Shown piece after piece: positions 51,497-60,264 of a stretch of DNA of 63,596 bases. The notes under the pieces were generated by a model. It was given only the letters and a program-made list of their open reading frames with translations. It made no database searches and had not been told where the DNA came from. Numbering within the stretch: the stretch's first letter is position 1; each line of letters begins with the position of its first letter. This stretch comes from Rhizobium mayense (GTDB lineage Bacteria; Pseudomonadota; Alphaproteobacteria; Rhizobiales; Rhizobiaceae). The stretch spans positions 1-63,596 of the forward strand of contig NZ_JARFYM010000036.1 in assembly GCF_030272705.1 (NCBI RefSeq). Reading direction: 5' to 3'. A program made the translations under genes and the position numbers.

Positions 51497-51808
51497 CTAT
51501 TGTCCGGGGCAACGCGAGGTCGGACCCGCTGCGTATGTGTTCGAAACGCCAACGGAGTTCGGCGCTGCGGCGCATTGCAACCTCGTTATCGTATCGCCGG
51601 CTCGGATCGGACCGGTCACCGACGGATCGGTGTTGATCGTGCCATCCGGAAGGATCGCATCCTTGGAATGATCGACGAAGGCAGCGTCGGTCTGCATTGC
51701 CTGTGGGTCGAAGGTTGTCGTGCGATGTTTGTGAGCGGGGCCAGCCAAAACGGCACTGGTGGACACGCCAACGACGAGGGCGGAGATGGTAAGAGCCTTG
51801 AGCAGCAT
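51497..51808 (-). CDS. Small secreted protein of unknown function
   Basis: A 103-residue protein with a Sec signal peptide (residues 1 to about 22, 'ALTISALVVGVSTSAVLA'). The mature part has two cysteines (QCAAAP and SRCPGQ) and 'PDGTINTDPSVTGPI'. An AGGAGG ribosome-binding site lies before the ATG. It is probably periplasmic; I do not recognise a family. A reading frame on the opposite strand over the same bases has no support. Confidence 0.65.
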   Translation of the reverse strand: MLLKALTISALVVGVSTSAVLAGPAHKHRTTTFDPQAMQTDAAFVDHSKDAILPDGTINTDPSVTGPIRAGDTITRLQCAAAPNSVGVSNTYAAGPTSRCPGQ

Positions 51809-52041
51809 GACACGTGCCTCCTGTGGAGTTGAAACCCACTTTATATATATGAATCACGAAGGTATTTTACACCATCGCGCGACCCGACGTCACGCTGGTT
51901 TGATCGGCAATCACGCCATAACAATATCGGTGTGAACAAAATCATTGCCCTTGGTTAACACGGGCAATTCAAGAGCCTGCGCGCAAGCAAAAGCAAAGCA
52001 GTCGCCGAATATAACGCCTGCGACTTCAACAACGCCCTCGA

Positions 52042-53532
52042 TTATTTTCGTGTGTTATGCCGGGATACTTCCGCGCCCGCATCATGCGCCAGGCGGAGAA
52101 AGCGCAGCGACGAGACAACGCCGATCAGAGCGATGGCGATGAAGGCCCAACGGAAATCGACAGGAGTGAGTGTTTCGCCACCGTGAACGGTGCGCGAGAG
52201 GTTGAGCACTGCGGCGCCGACTGCGACGCCCAGCAGCAGCGAAACCTGCTGCAGCATGCTCGACAGGGTCGAAGCAGAGCTGCGTTGCGCCGCGTGAATG
52301 TCGGCGAAGGCAAGCGTGTTCAGCGCGGTGAAATTCATCGAGCGGGACAGGCCGGCGCAAAGCAGGAGGATGTAGGTTAGCCAATCGGGAGTCGATGGCG
52401 ACAGCAGCGCGAAGCAGCCGATGCTCGCAGACGAGATCAGGCCATTGACGACGAGCACGCTGCGGAAACCGAAAGCCTTCAGCATCGGCGTCGTGATCGC
52501 CTTCATGCCAAGATTGCCGGCGAAATAAACCAGCAGATAGGTGCCGGCATTGATCGCCGTCAGACCGAAGCCGACCTGGAAAAGCAGCGGCAGCAGAAAG
52601 GGCGTGGCATTGATCGCCACCCGGCTCGCCGTCCCGGCCGAAAGCGTGGCCATGGCGAAGGTCTGGATCTTGAAGGCGGAAAGATCGAGCAGCGGCGCGT
52701 CGACCCTCAGAAAATGCCTGGTGGCAACGATGGAAAAGACGACGCCGACGGCAATCAGGCCGGCACTGGCGGCAAGCCCGGTGGTACCATGGACGACGAA
52801 TTCGAGGCCGGCGAGCAGAAACGTCAGGCCCACCGCCGATTCGAAGAAGCCAGTGAGGTCTAATCTTGCGACCTTCTCTTCGCGCTGGTCCGGCACGAAG
52901 CGCAGGACGAGGCCGAGCCCGACGATGCCGATCGGTATGTTGATCAGAAAGTTCCAGTGCCAGGTCAGATAGGTGGTGATGTAGCCGCCGAGGACGGGGC
53001 CAAGGACAGGCGCGGTCAATGCCGGCCAGGTGATCATCGACATGGCATGGACGAGATCGGATTTGCGGGCGCTGCGCAGCACGATGATACGGCCAACTGG
53101 GGTCATCAGCGCGCTGCCGATCCCCTGCACCGCGCGGGCGACAACGAATTCGGTCAGATTGCCGGACAGGCCGCAGAACAACGAGGCGACGGTAAAGATG
53201 ACGATCGATGCCAAAAACACCCGGCGGGCGCCATAGCGATCACCGGCCCAACCCGCCAGCGGGACAAAGGCCGACATGGTCAGCAGATAGACCGTGATAC
53301 CGATGCTCATCGCCACCGGCACGACGCCGAAGCTCGCCGCCATCTGCGGCAGCGAGGTCGTGACGATCGTGCCATCCAGGACCTGCATGAAGAAGGAGAC
53401 TGCGACGACGAAGGCGATAATGCGGGATTGCCGGCCGAAACTTTCTTCGGAAGGCTGCTCTGTAGTCTGAACTGCGGTCATAGCATCGGATATCAGAGGT
53501 GGCGGTTGTGGATCGCCGGACAAATCCGACAT
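52042..53532 (-). CDS. DHA2-type MFS drug exporter (EmrB/QacA family)
   Basis: About 496 residues with 14 membrane helices, the plan of the DHA2 (EmrB/QacA) drug:H+ antiporter family. Motif A-like 'GWAGDRYGARRVFLASIVIF' and motif C-like 'GPVLGGYITTYLTWHWNFLI' are present, and the first helix contains 'QVLDGTIVTTSLPQMA' (motif D1). The start is uncertain: ATG 53532 or ATG 53484, neither with a clear ribosome-binding site. No EmrA-type adaptor is next to it, so it probably acts in the inner membrane alone. Confidence 0.9.
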   Translation of the reverse strand: MSDLSGDPQPPPLISDAMTAVQTTEQPSEESFGRQSRIIAFVVAVSFFMQVLDGTIVTTSLPQMAASFGVVPVAMSIGITVYLLTMSAFVPLAGWAGDRYGARRVFLASIVIFTVASLFCGLSGNLTEFVVARAVQGIGSALMTPVGRIIVLRSARKSDLVHAMSMITWPALTAPVLGPVLGGYITTYLTWHWNFLINIPIGIVGLGLVLRFVPDQREEKVARLDLTGFFESAVGLTFLLAGLEFVVHGTTGLAASAGLIAVGVVFSIVATRHFLRVDAPLLDLSAFKIQTFAMATLSAGTASRVAINATPFLLPLLFQVGFGLTAINAGTYLLVYFAGNLGMKAITTPMLKAFGFRSVLVVNGLISSASIGCFALLSPSTPDWLTYILLLCAGLSRSMNFTALNTLAFADIHAAQRSSASTLSSMLQQVSLLLGVAVGAAVLNLSRTVHGGETLTPVDFRWAFIAIALIGVVSSLRFLRLAHDAGAEVSRHNTRK

Positions 53533-53638
53533 CAATCATATGATCAATGCATACGCCCATTGCCGCCAGATGCAAAGTCGTAATCAGCTCTTGCGGTATC
53601 AAAACCTGCAATACCCGCCTGCGGAAACGGCCGAGACC

Positions 53639-54301
53639 TCAGTCGTCCGAGTAGCGCTGCTCGCGCCAGGGATCGCCATACATATGATAGCCGTTCTTCT
53701 CCCAGAAACCGGCCCTGTCGGCGCCGATGAGCTCGATGCGGTTCAGCCACTTGGCGCTCTTCCAGAAATAGAGATGCGGCACGACAAGACGCATCGGGCC
53801 ACCATGTTCGCCGGTCAGCGGCTGACCTTCCCAGGCGGTGGCGAGGATCGCATCTTCAGCGGCGAAATCGGCAAGCGGCAGGTTGGTGGTATAGCCGTCA
53901 TGGCTCGTCAGAAGCACATGGTTCGCCTCGGCCGTCGGCATGGCGAGATCGAGCAGATCGCGCGTCGACACCCCTTCCCATCTGTTGTCATAGCGCGACC
54001 AGGTGGTGACGCAATGAATATCGCTGACACGGGTGCTGTGCGCGATCGCCTGGAAAGCGGCCCAATCGAGGCTGAGCCGCGTCTCCACGAAGCCGATCAC
54101 ATCGAGGCGCCAGCTCGACAAGGACATCTGCGGCTGCACGCCGAGATCGAGCACCGGCCAGTTCTTGACGAGATGCTGTCCCGGCGGCAAGCGTTCGGTT
54201 TCCGGCCGGCTGACGCGCCCCGTCAGAAACTTGCCCTCGGCCGCCCAACGGCGCTTGGAGGTGGTCAGCTTACTATCGGCGGGGATTTGATTGTCGCTCA
54301 T
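53639..54301 (-). CDS. Molybdopterin-dependent oxidoreductase, sulfite oxidase fold
   Basis: About 220 residues of the sulfite-oxidase/MsrP-like molybdopterin-binding fold. The Mo-ligand cysteine is in 'VSDIHCVTTWSRYDNRWEGV', and 'AWEGQPLTGEHGGPMRLVVP' plus 'KSAKWLNRIELI' are typical of the family. It lacks a Tat or Sec signal, unlike MsrP, so it should be cytoplasmic, and no haem partner gene is adjacent. The start is ATG 54301 after GAGAGGA. The substrate is unknown. Confidence 0.87.
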   Translation of the reverse strand: MSDNQIPADSKLTTSKRRWAAEGKFLTGRVSRPETERLPPGQHLVKNWPVLDLGVQPQMSLSSWRLDVIGFVETRLSLDWAAFQAIAHSTRVSDIHCVTTWSRYDNRWEGVSTRDLLDLAMPTAEANHVLLTSHDGYTTNLPLADFAAEDAILATAWEGQPLTGEHGGPMRLVVPHLYFWKSAKWLNRIELIGADRAGFWEKNGYHMYGDPWREQRYSDD

Positions 54302-54379
54302 ACGGGCATCCTCTCTGCGGCGCGGCAATAGGATAACCGGGGTATGCCGGTGTCAAGTCAAAGCGCAGTCGATAGCCGA

Positions 54380-54958
54380 CTATGTTGCCTCAACGGCGAT
54401 GCAAAATAGCTGTGCTTTGCCTGAGATCGAGCGCCGTGTGGCAACCTCGTTGGAGACAAGCAGGCAATCGCCCGCGGCAAGTGCCGCACCATCGATCTCG
54501 ACATCTCCGCGATGGCAAAGGACAAGGCTGGTCCCGCCCTTCAACTCGACTTCGCCATTTCCATCAATCGAAACGCGCCGCATCGAATGCGTAAAACGTC
54601 CCCGCCGCGTCATGACGTTGAGATCAGTGATCGTCCCGTCGATCAAGGTCGCCGAGGTCCGCGCATCGGCAGCGAACGACAGCGGTGCGCTTGCCTGCGT
54701 CAGGCGCTCAGGCTCGCGCCCCTCGATAAAGAGGGTCATCCCCTCGCCGTCGAGAATGGATAGCGTGCGATCGATTCCCGAAAAGACCGAGAACGGCCCA
54801 TCCGTGGCGACCGTCGCCATGCTGACGCGCCAATCGAATTCGGCAAGCCCGGCGCCGTCGGGCGAAACGGCTATCTCTACCGTCTCGCCCCCGCCGTTTT
54901 TCCAGGGCATGCGACGGTGACTATCGCGGCGGAGAATCGTAATTTTTGGCGTTGCCAT
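54380..54958 (-). CDS. hutD: HutD-family protein (histidine utilisation)
   Basis: About 192 residues, cupin-like HutD/Ves family. The N-terminal pattern 'RMPWKNGGGETVEIAVSPDG' and 'FSVFSGIDRTLSILDGEGMT' are characteristic. HutD limits or modulates hut expression or histidine metabolism in pseudomonads; its biochemistry is not settled. The start at ATG 54958 follows AGGAAC. It is on the same strand as hutUHI, but a toxin-antitoxin pair on the opposite strand lies between (55034-55689), so it probably needs its own promoter now. Confidence 0.85.
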   Translation of the reverse strand: MATPKITILRRDSHRRMPWKNGGGETVEIAVSPDGAGLAEFDWRVSMATVATDGPFSVFSGIDRTLSILDGEGMTLFIEGREPERLTQASAPLSFAADARTSATLIDGTITDLNVMTRRGRFTHSMRRVSIDGNGEVELKGGTSLVLCHRGDVEIDGAALAAGDCLLVSNEVATRRSISGKAQLFCIAVEAT

Positions 54959-54993
54959 ATGTTCCTGTCCAATCATTGCAATTCGATTCGGTG

Positions 54994-55020
54994 TAAACTA
55001 AGTTTAGTGGACTAAGTCCA
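54994..55020. promoter_or_regulatory. Tandem near-palindromes before the Phd/PIN module
   Basis: TAAACTAAGTTTA (54994-55006) and TGGACTAAGTCCA (55008-55020) are two 13-bp near-palindromes centred 14 bp apart with the same core ACTAAGT. They lie 13 bp before the antitoxin start and between it and divergent hutD. Phd/YefM antitoxins repress by binding such paired sites. Confidence 0.65.
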
Positions 55021-55033
55021 TTCGGAGTCTGCC

Positions 55034-55306
55034 ATGGAAACCGTCAATATACATGAGGCGAAGACGCATTTATCGCGGCTGATTGAGAAAGCGGCCAAGG
55101 GCGAAGCTTTCATCATCGCCAAGGCGGGTAAGCCGATGGTGAAAGTTGTCCCCCTAGAGGAGAAAGAAGCTCCGAAGAAGCGCCGCATCGGCTTCATGGA
55201 AGGCAAGATCGTGGTTCCCGAAGATTTCGACACGATGATGGCCGACGAAATCGAGAAGATGTTTCATGGCAATCCCAATGATTTCAAAAGCATTAGAGAT
55301 CGATGA
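55034..55306 (+). CDS. Phd/YefM-type antitoxin
   Basis: A 90-residue antitoxin. The N-terminus 'METVNIHEAKTHLSRLIEKA' followed by 'GEAFIIAKAGKPMVKVVPLE' is the standard Phd/YefM DNA-binding fold. The acidic tail ('DFDTMMADEIEKMFHGNPND') should wrap the toxin. It overlaps the toxin gene by 4 bp. Paired palindromes upstream are probable autoregulatory sites. It lies within the hut gene group on the opposite strand. Confidence 0.88.
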   Translation: METVNIHEAKTHLSRLIEKAAKGEAFIIAKAGKPMVKVVPLEEKEAPKKRRIGFMEGKIVVPEDFDTMMADEIEKMFHGNPNDFKSIRDR

Positions 55307-55689
55307 GATTTCTCCTGGACACGCATATTCTGCTCTGGGCTACGGTCGCTTCTCAGCGGCTGCCTGAAAAAGCCCGCGACCTGATTGAAGACCTCGACAA
55401 TACGATCGCATTTTCGACCGCCAGCATATGGGAGGTGGCGATCAAGGCGGGATTGGCGCGCCCCGACTTTGCAGTCAATGCCCGCCGGCTCTACGAAAAT
55501 CTGCTTGAAAACGGATATGAGGAACTACCCGTTCTCGGGCAGCACGCGGCCGCCGTCGCGGATCTGCCCGATATTCACAAAGATCCTTTCGACCGAATTC
55601 TTATCGCTCAAGCCTTTGTTGATGGTATCTCCCTGATCACCGCCGACAAGACCGTCGCAAGCTACGGCGGTCTCGTGCGGCTGGTGTAG
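55303..55689 (+). CDS. PIN-domain toxin (VapC-like)
   Basis: A 128-residue PIN-domain RNase of the Phd-partnered group. Active-site acidic residues are Asp6 in 'MRFLLDTHILLWATVASQRL', Glu in 'FSTASIWEVAIKAGLARPDF', Asp in 'KDPFDRILIAQAFVDGI' and Asp in 'LITADKTVASYG'. Its stop codon lies 1 bp from the convergent stop codon of hutU, so transcripts of the two genes should overlap at their 3' ends. Confidence 0.9.
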   Translation: MRFLLDTHILLWATVASQRLPEKARDLIEDLDNTIAFSTASIWEVAIKAGLARPDFAVNARRLYENLLENGYEELPVLGQHAAAVADLPDIHKDPFDRILIAQAFVDGISLITADKTVASYGGLVRLV

Positions 55690-55690
55690 G

Positions 55691-57376
55691 CTAATTCCCC
55701 AGGATTGCCGGCAGGCGCAGGCCCTGCTCTTTGGCGCAATCGATGGCGATCTCGTAGCCGGCATCGGCGTGGCGCATGACGCCGGTCGCCGGGTCGTTCC
55801 AGAGAACGCGTTCCAGGCGCCTTGCCGCATCATCCGTGCCGTCGGCGCAGATGACCATGCCGGAGTGCTGGGAAAAGCCCATGCCGACGCCACCGCCATG
55901 ATGCAGCGATACCCAGGTGGCGCCGGAAGCGGTATTCAGCAGTGCGTTGAGCAGCGGCCAGTCGGAAACGGCATCCGATCCGTCCTTCATAGCTTCGGTC
56001 TCGCGGTTCGGCGAAGCGACCGAGCCGGAGTCCAGATGGTCGCGGCCGATGACGATGGGAGCCTTCAGCTCGCCGTTCTTGACCATTTCATTGAAGGCAA
56101 GGCCGAGACGATGGCGATCGCCGAGGCCAACCCAGCAGATGCGCGCCGGCAGGCCCTGGAAGGCGATGCGATCACGCGCCATGTCGAGCCAATTGTGCAG
56201 GTGCTTGTTGTCCGGCAGCAGCTCCTTCACCTTGGCGTCGGTCTTGTAGATATCCTCCGGATCGCCGGAAAGTGCTGCCCAGCGGAAGGGGCCGATGCCG
56301 CGGCAGAAGAGCGGGCGGATATAGGCGGGTACGAAGCCCGGGAAGGCGAAGGCGTTTTCGAAACCCTCGTCCTTGGCGACCTGGCGGATGTTGTTGCCAT
56401 AGTCGAGCGTCGGCACGCCGGCATTCCAGAAGTCGACCATGGCTTCGACATGCACCCTCATCGAGGCGCGAGCGGCGGCTTCCACAGCCTTCGGATCGCT
56501 CTCGCGTTTGGCCTTCGCTTCGGCCACGGTCCAGCCGAGCGGCAGGTAACCGTTCAGCGGATCATGCGCCGAGGTCTGATCGGTGACGATGTCCGGGCGC
56601 GGGCCGCCGGCCTTCATGCGCTTCACCAGTTCCGGGAAGATTTCCGCGGCATTGCCGAGCAGGCCGACCGACTTCGCCTCGCCAGCCTTCGTCCATTTGT
56701 CGATCATGGCAAGCGCTTCATCGAGCGTCTTGGCCTTTTCATCGACATAGCGGGTGCGCAGGCGGAAATCGATGCGGGTCTCATCGCATTCGACGGCAAG
56801 GCAACAGGCGCCGGCCATGACGGCCGCCAGCGGCTGTGCGCCGCCCATGCCGCCAAGGCCGCCGGTCAGGATCCACTTGCCCTTGAGATTGCCGCCATAG
56901 TGCTGGCGGCCGGCCTCGGCGAAGGTCTCGAAAGTGCCCTGCACGATGCCTTGCGTGCCGATATAGATCCACGAGCCCGCGGTCATCTGGCCGTACATGG
57001 CCAGCCCCTTCTTATCCAGCTCGTTGAAATGATCCCAAGTCGCCCAATGCGGCACGAGATTGGAATTGGCGATCAGCACGCGCGGCGCGTCCTTGTGGGT
57101 GCGGAAGACGCCGACCGGCTTGCCGGATTGCACCAGCAGCGTCTCTTCTTCGGTCAAAGTCTTCAGCGTTGCGGCGATCCGGTCAAAATCATCCCATGTA
57201 CGGGCGGCGCGGCCGATGCCGCCATAGACGACCAGCTCATTCGGATTTTCCGCAACGTCAGGATCGAGATTGTTCATCAGCATCCGCAGCGGCGCTTCGG
57301 TCATCCAGCTCTTGGCGTTGAGCTCCGGGCCGCGCGGCGCACGGATTTCGCGGATATTATGGCGTGGGTTGGTCAT
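55691..57376 (-). CDS. hutU: Urocanate hydratase
   Basis: A protein of about 561 residues, converting urocanate to imidazolonepropionate with bound NAD+, the second step of histidine breakdown. Family-defining segments are 'NELVVYGGIGRAARTWDDFD', 'GKWILTGGLGGMGGAQPLAA', 'RTRYVDEKAKTLDEALAMID' and 'ICWVGLGDRHRLGLAFNEMV'. I start at ATG 57376 (MTNPRHNIREI), 1 bp after the hutH stop; the longer frame runs into hutH. It is the third gene of hutIHU. Confidence 0.96.
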   Translation of the reverse strand: MTNPRHNIREIRAPRGPELNAKSWMTEAPLRMLMNNLDPDVAENPNELVVYGGIGRAARTWDDFDRIAATLKTLTEEETLLVQSGKPVGVFRTHKDAPRVLIANSNLVPHWATWDHFNELDKKGLAMYGQMTAGSWIYIGTQGIVQGTFETFAEAGRQHYGGNLKGKWILTGGLGGMGGAQPLAAVMAGACCLAVECDETRIDFRLRTRYVDEKAKTLDEALAMIDKWTKAGEAKSVGLLGNAAEIFPELVKRMKAGGPRPDIVTDQTSAHDPLNGYLPLGWTVAEAKAKRESDPKAVEAAARASMRVHVEAMVDFWNAGVPTLDYGNNIRQVAKDEGFENAFAFPGFVPAYIRPLFCRGIGPFRWAALSGDPEDIYKTDAKVKELLPDNKHLHNWLDMARDRIAFQGLPARICWVGLGDRHRLGLAFNEMVKNGELKAPIVIGRDHLDSGSVASPNRETEAMKDGSDAVSDWPLLNALLNTASGATWVSLHHGGGVGMGFSQHSGMVICADGTDDAARRLERVLWNDPATGVMRHADAGYEIAIDCAKEQGLRLPAILGN

Positions 57377-57377
57377 G

Positions 57378-58913
57378 TCATATCTCCAGAGAGGGCAGGA
57401 TGCCGGCGGATACGGATGCGTTGAGCGTGCCGGAGGCGACGAGGTCGCTTGCGGCCTTGAGATCGTTTGCCATGTAGCGGTCTTCATCGAGCGTCGGCAC
57501 GGCGGCGCGGATGGTGGCGATGGCGAGCGTCAGTTCGGGGCTGGTCGTCAGCGGCGCCCGCAGCTCGACGCCTTGCGCAGCGGTCAGTGCCTCGATGCCG
57601 ATGATGCCGAAGAGATTGTCGGTCATCGGCAGCAGTCGGCGCGCGCCATGGCAGGCCATGGATACGTGGTCTTCCTGATTGGCGGAGGTCGGCGTCGAAT
57701 CGACTGACGCCGGGTGCGACATCTGCTTGTTTTCGCTCATCAACGCAGCCGAGGTCACCTCTGCGATCATCAGTCCCGAGTTCAGACCGGGCTTTTTCGC
57801 AAGGAAGGCCGGCAAGCCATAGCTCAGTGCCGGATCGACCAGCAGCGCGATGCGGCGCTGCGAGATCGCACCGATCTCACAGACGGCAATCGCGATCTGG
57901 TCGGCGGCGAATGCCACCGGCTCAGCATGGAAATTGCCGCCAGACACCACGGAATTGTCAGACAGCACAAGCGGATTGTCGGTGACCGCATTGGCTTCGA
58001 TTTCCAGCGTGCGGCCGACAGAGCGCAGCAGATCGAGACAGGCGCCGTCGACCTGCGGCTGACAACGGATGCAGTAAGGGTCCTGAACGCGCTCATCGCC
58101 TTCGATATGACTCTCGCGAATGACGGAACCCGCGAGCAAGCCGCGAAGCGCGGCGGCCGTGTCGATCTGACCCTTATGGCCGCGCAGCGTGTGGATATCG
58201 GGATGGAACGGCGCGGACGACCCCATGGCGGCATCCGTCGACATGGCGCCGGTGATCAATGCTGCCTGCGCGGCACGATGGGCGCGGAAAAGACCGGCAA
58301 GCGCAAGCGCGGTCGAAACCTGCGTGCCGTTGATCAGCGCCAGCCCTTCCTTGGCGGCAAGGACGACTGGCTTCAGCCCGGCCTTTTCGAGCGCTGCCGC
58401 GCCGGAAAGCCGCTCGCCGGCATAAAAGGCTTCGCCATGACCCATCATGACCGCGGTCATATGGGCAAGTGGCGCAAGATCGCCCGATGCGCCGACCGAG
58501 CCTTTTTCGGGGATGACAGGCACGACGCCCTTTTCGAGCATGTCTTCGATCAGCCGCACCAGCTCCAGCCGCACTCCGGACGCGCCGCGGCCGAGCGAGA
58601 TGAGCTTCAGCGACATGATCAGGCGAACAACGTTCTCCGGCAGCGGCTGGCCGACGCCGCAGCAATGCGAGAGGATAAGATTGCGCTGCAAGGTCGCGAC
58701 ATCGGCGCTGTCGATCTTGATGGAGGCCAATTTGCCGAAACCGGTATTGATGCCGTAGACCGGCGCATTGCCGGCGGCGATCTCGGCAATACGGGCAGCG
58801 GCTTTGACGATACCGGCATCGAAGGAGGCCTCGAGCCTAGCAGGCTCGCCGGTCCAATAGATCGCGCCCAGTTGTTTCAGCGACACGGAGCCAGGATGGA
58901 GAGTGACAGTCAT
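57378..58913 (-). CDS. hutH: Histidine ammonia-lyase
   Basis: About 511 residues, removing ammonia from histidine to give urocanate. The MIO cofactor triad Ala-Ser-Gly is at residues 142-144 in 'GSVGASGDLAPLAHMT'. Other family segments are 'VYGINTGFGKLASIKI' and 'QEDHVSMACHGARRLLPM'. ATG 58913 overlaps the hutI stop by 4 bp (ATGA). Cytoplasmic homotetramer by family knowledge. Confidence 0.96.
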   Translation of the reverse strand: MTVTLHPGSVSLKQLGAIYWTGEPARLEASFDAGIVKAAARIAEIAAGNAPVYGINTGFGKLASIKIDSADVATLQRNLILSHCCGVGQPLPENVVRLIMSLKLISLGRGASGVRLELVRLIEDMLEKGVVPVIPEKGSVGASGDLAPLAHMTAVMMGHGEAFYAGERLSGAAALEKAGLKPVVLAAKEGLALINGTQVSTALALAGLFRAHRAAQAALITGAMSTDAAMGSSAPFHPDIHTLRGHKGQIDTAAALRGLLAGSVIRESHIEGDERVQDPYCIRCQPQVDGACLDLLRSVGRTLEIEANAVTDNPLVLSDNSVVSGGNFHAEPVAFAADQIAIAVCEIGAISQRRIALLVDPALSYGLPAFLAKKPGLNSGLMIAEVTSAALMSENKQMSHPASVDSTPTSANQEDHVSMACHGARRLLPMTDNLFGIIGIEALTAAQGVELRAPLTTSPELTLAIATIRAAVPTLDEDRYMANDLKAASDLVASGTLNASVSAGILPSLEI

Positions 58914-60163
58914 CGGTCGAAACTTTCTCCCTTGAAGATGCGGGCATGGAGCGGATTGAAGCCGATGCGATAGACAAGCTCGGCGGGGCTTTCGACGTCC
59001 CAAATGGCGAAATCGGCCAATTTGCCGGCCTCTAGCGTACCGGTCCTGGAAAGCAGGCCGAGAGCCCGGGCGCCCTCACGCGTGGCGCCGGCGATGCATT
59101 CCTCCACCGTCAGGCCGAAGAGCGTTGCCGCCATGTTCATCGTCAGCAACATCGAGGTCAACGGCGAGGTGCCGGGATTGCAGTCGGTCGCGATGGCGAT
59201 TGGGACACCAGCCTCACGCAGCGCCTCGACCGGCGGCTTCTGCTTCTCATGGATGGCGTAGAAAGCGCCGGGTAGGAGAACCGCGACCGTGCCTGCATCC
59301 GCCATCGCCTTCACGCCGTCCTCGTCAAGATATTCGAGATGGTCGGCGGAGAGCGCGCCATAAGAGGCCGCAAGCTTGGCGCCGCCGAGATTGGAGAGCT
59401 GCTCGGCATGCAGTTTCACGGGAATGCCAAGAGACTTGGCCAGATCGAAAACGCGGGCGATCTCGGCCAGCGAAAAGGCGATGCCTTCGCAGAAACCGTC
59501 GACGGCATCGACGAGACCCTTTTCATGCGCCTGTTCCAGACCGGGCAGGACGACGTCCGTGATGTAATCACAGTTGCGGCCCTTGTATTCAACGGGCGTC
59601 GCATGCGCGGCAAGATAGGAGGTGACGACTCGGACAGGGCGGGCATCTTCCAGCGCACGCGCGGCCTGCAACATCTTCAGTTCGGATTCGATGCTGAGGC
59701 CATAACCGGACTTCACCTCGATCGTGGTGACGCCTTCGGCAAGCAGCGTATCGAGGCGCGGCAAAGCAGCCGCAATGAGATCGTTGACGGACAGCGCGCG
59801 CGTCGCGTTGACGGAGGAGACGATGCCGCCGCCGGCCCGCGCGATCTCTTCGTAGCTGGCGCCTTCCAGCCGCATCTCGAATTCGCGGGCGCGATTGCCG
59901 CCATGAACGATGTGCGTGTGGCAATCGACGAGACCCGGCGTGACCCAGCGACCTTCGAGATCGATGGTTTCGGCGTTGCCGATCTCGGGCATATCGCTTT
60001 CGCTGCCTGCGAAAACAATGCCGCCATCCCGGCTCAGGATAGCGCCGTTCTCGACAATGCCGAGCCCAGGCATGCTCTCTTTCAAGGTCGCCAGACGGGC
60101 ATTGCGCCAAAGGCGGCTGCCTTCGAACATCATGTCATCTTCGGAAAATTTGTTCCCACTCAT
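58910..60163 (-). CDS. hutI: Imidazolonepropionase
   Basis: About 417 residues, opening imidazolonepropionate to N-formimidoylglutamate. Amidohydrolase metal ligands are in 'VTPGLVDCHTHIVHGGNRAR', 'PVKLHAEQLSNLGGAKLAAS' and 'VPIAIATDCNPGTSPLTSML'. The start is ATG 60163; the open frame continues upstream to 60292 but overlaps the regulatory region. It is the first gene of hutIHU and divergent from hutF, with a palindromic site between. Confidence 0.95.
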   Translation of the reverse strand: MSGNKFSEDDMMFEGSRLWRNARLATLKESMPGLGIVENGAILSRDGGIVFAGSESDMPEIGNAETIDLEGRWVTPGLVDCHTHIVHGGNRAREFEMRLEGASYEEIARAGGGIVSSVNATRALSVNDLIAAALPRLDTLLAEGVTTIEVKSGYGLSIESELKMLQAARALEDARPVRVVTSYLAAHATPVEYKGRNCDYITDVVLPGLEQAHEKGLVDAVDGFCEGIAFSLAEIARVFDLAKSLGIPVKLHAEQLSNLGGAKLAASYGALSADHLEYLDEDGVKAMADAGTVAVLLPGAFYAIHEKQKPPVEALREAGVPIAIATDCNPGTSPLTSMLLTMNMAATLFGLTVEECIAGATREGARALGLLSRTGTLEAGKLADFAIWDVESPAELVYRIGFNPLHARIFKGESFDR

Positions 60164-60193
60164 CAGCTTTGCGCCTTTCCTTATGGGCCTATA

Positions 60194-60205
60194 ATGTATA
60201 TACAT
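60194..60205. promoter_or_regulatory. Putative HutC operator
   Basis: ATGTATATACAT is a perfect 12-bp palindrome within the near-palindromic TAATGTATATACATATTA, between divergent hutI and hutF. HutC of pseudomonads binds similar TGTA-TACA palindromes. The site can serve both promoters. Confidence 0.7.
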
Positions 60206-60264
60206 ATTAAAAAGGCTGACAAGAGGGATTTTGGATTCGACATCCAAAAGGAAAGGGTTGGACC

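Noticed and set aside
51401..51832. Plus-strand frame over the small secreted-protein gene
   Set aside because: The minus-strand frame has a signal peptide and AGGAGG; the plus frame has neither and overlaps the end of vapC.
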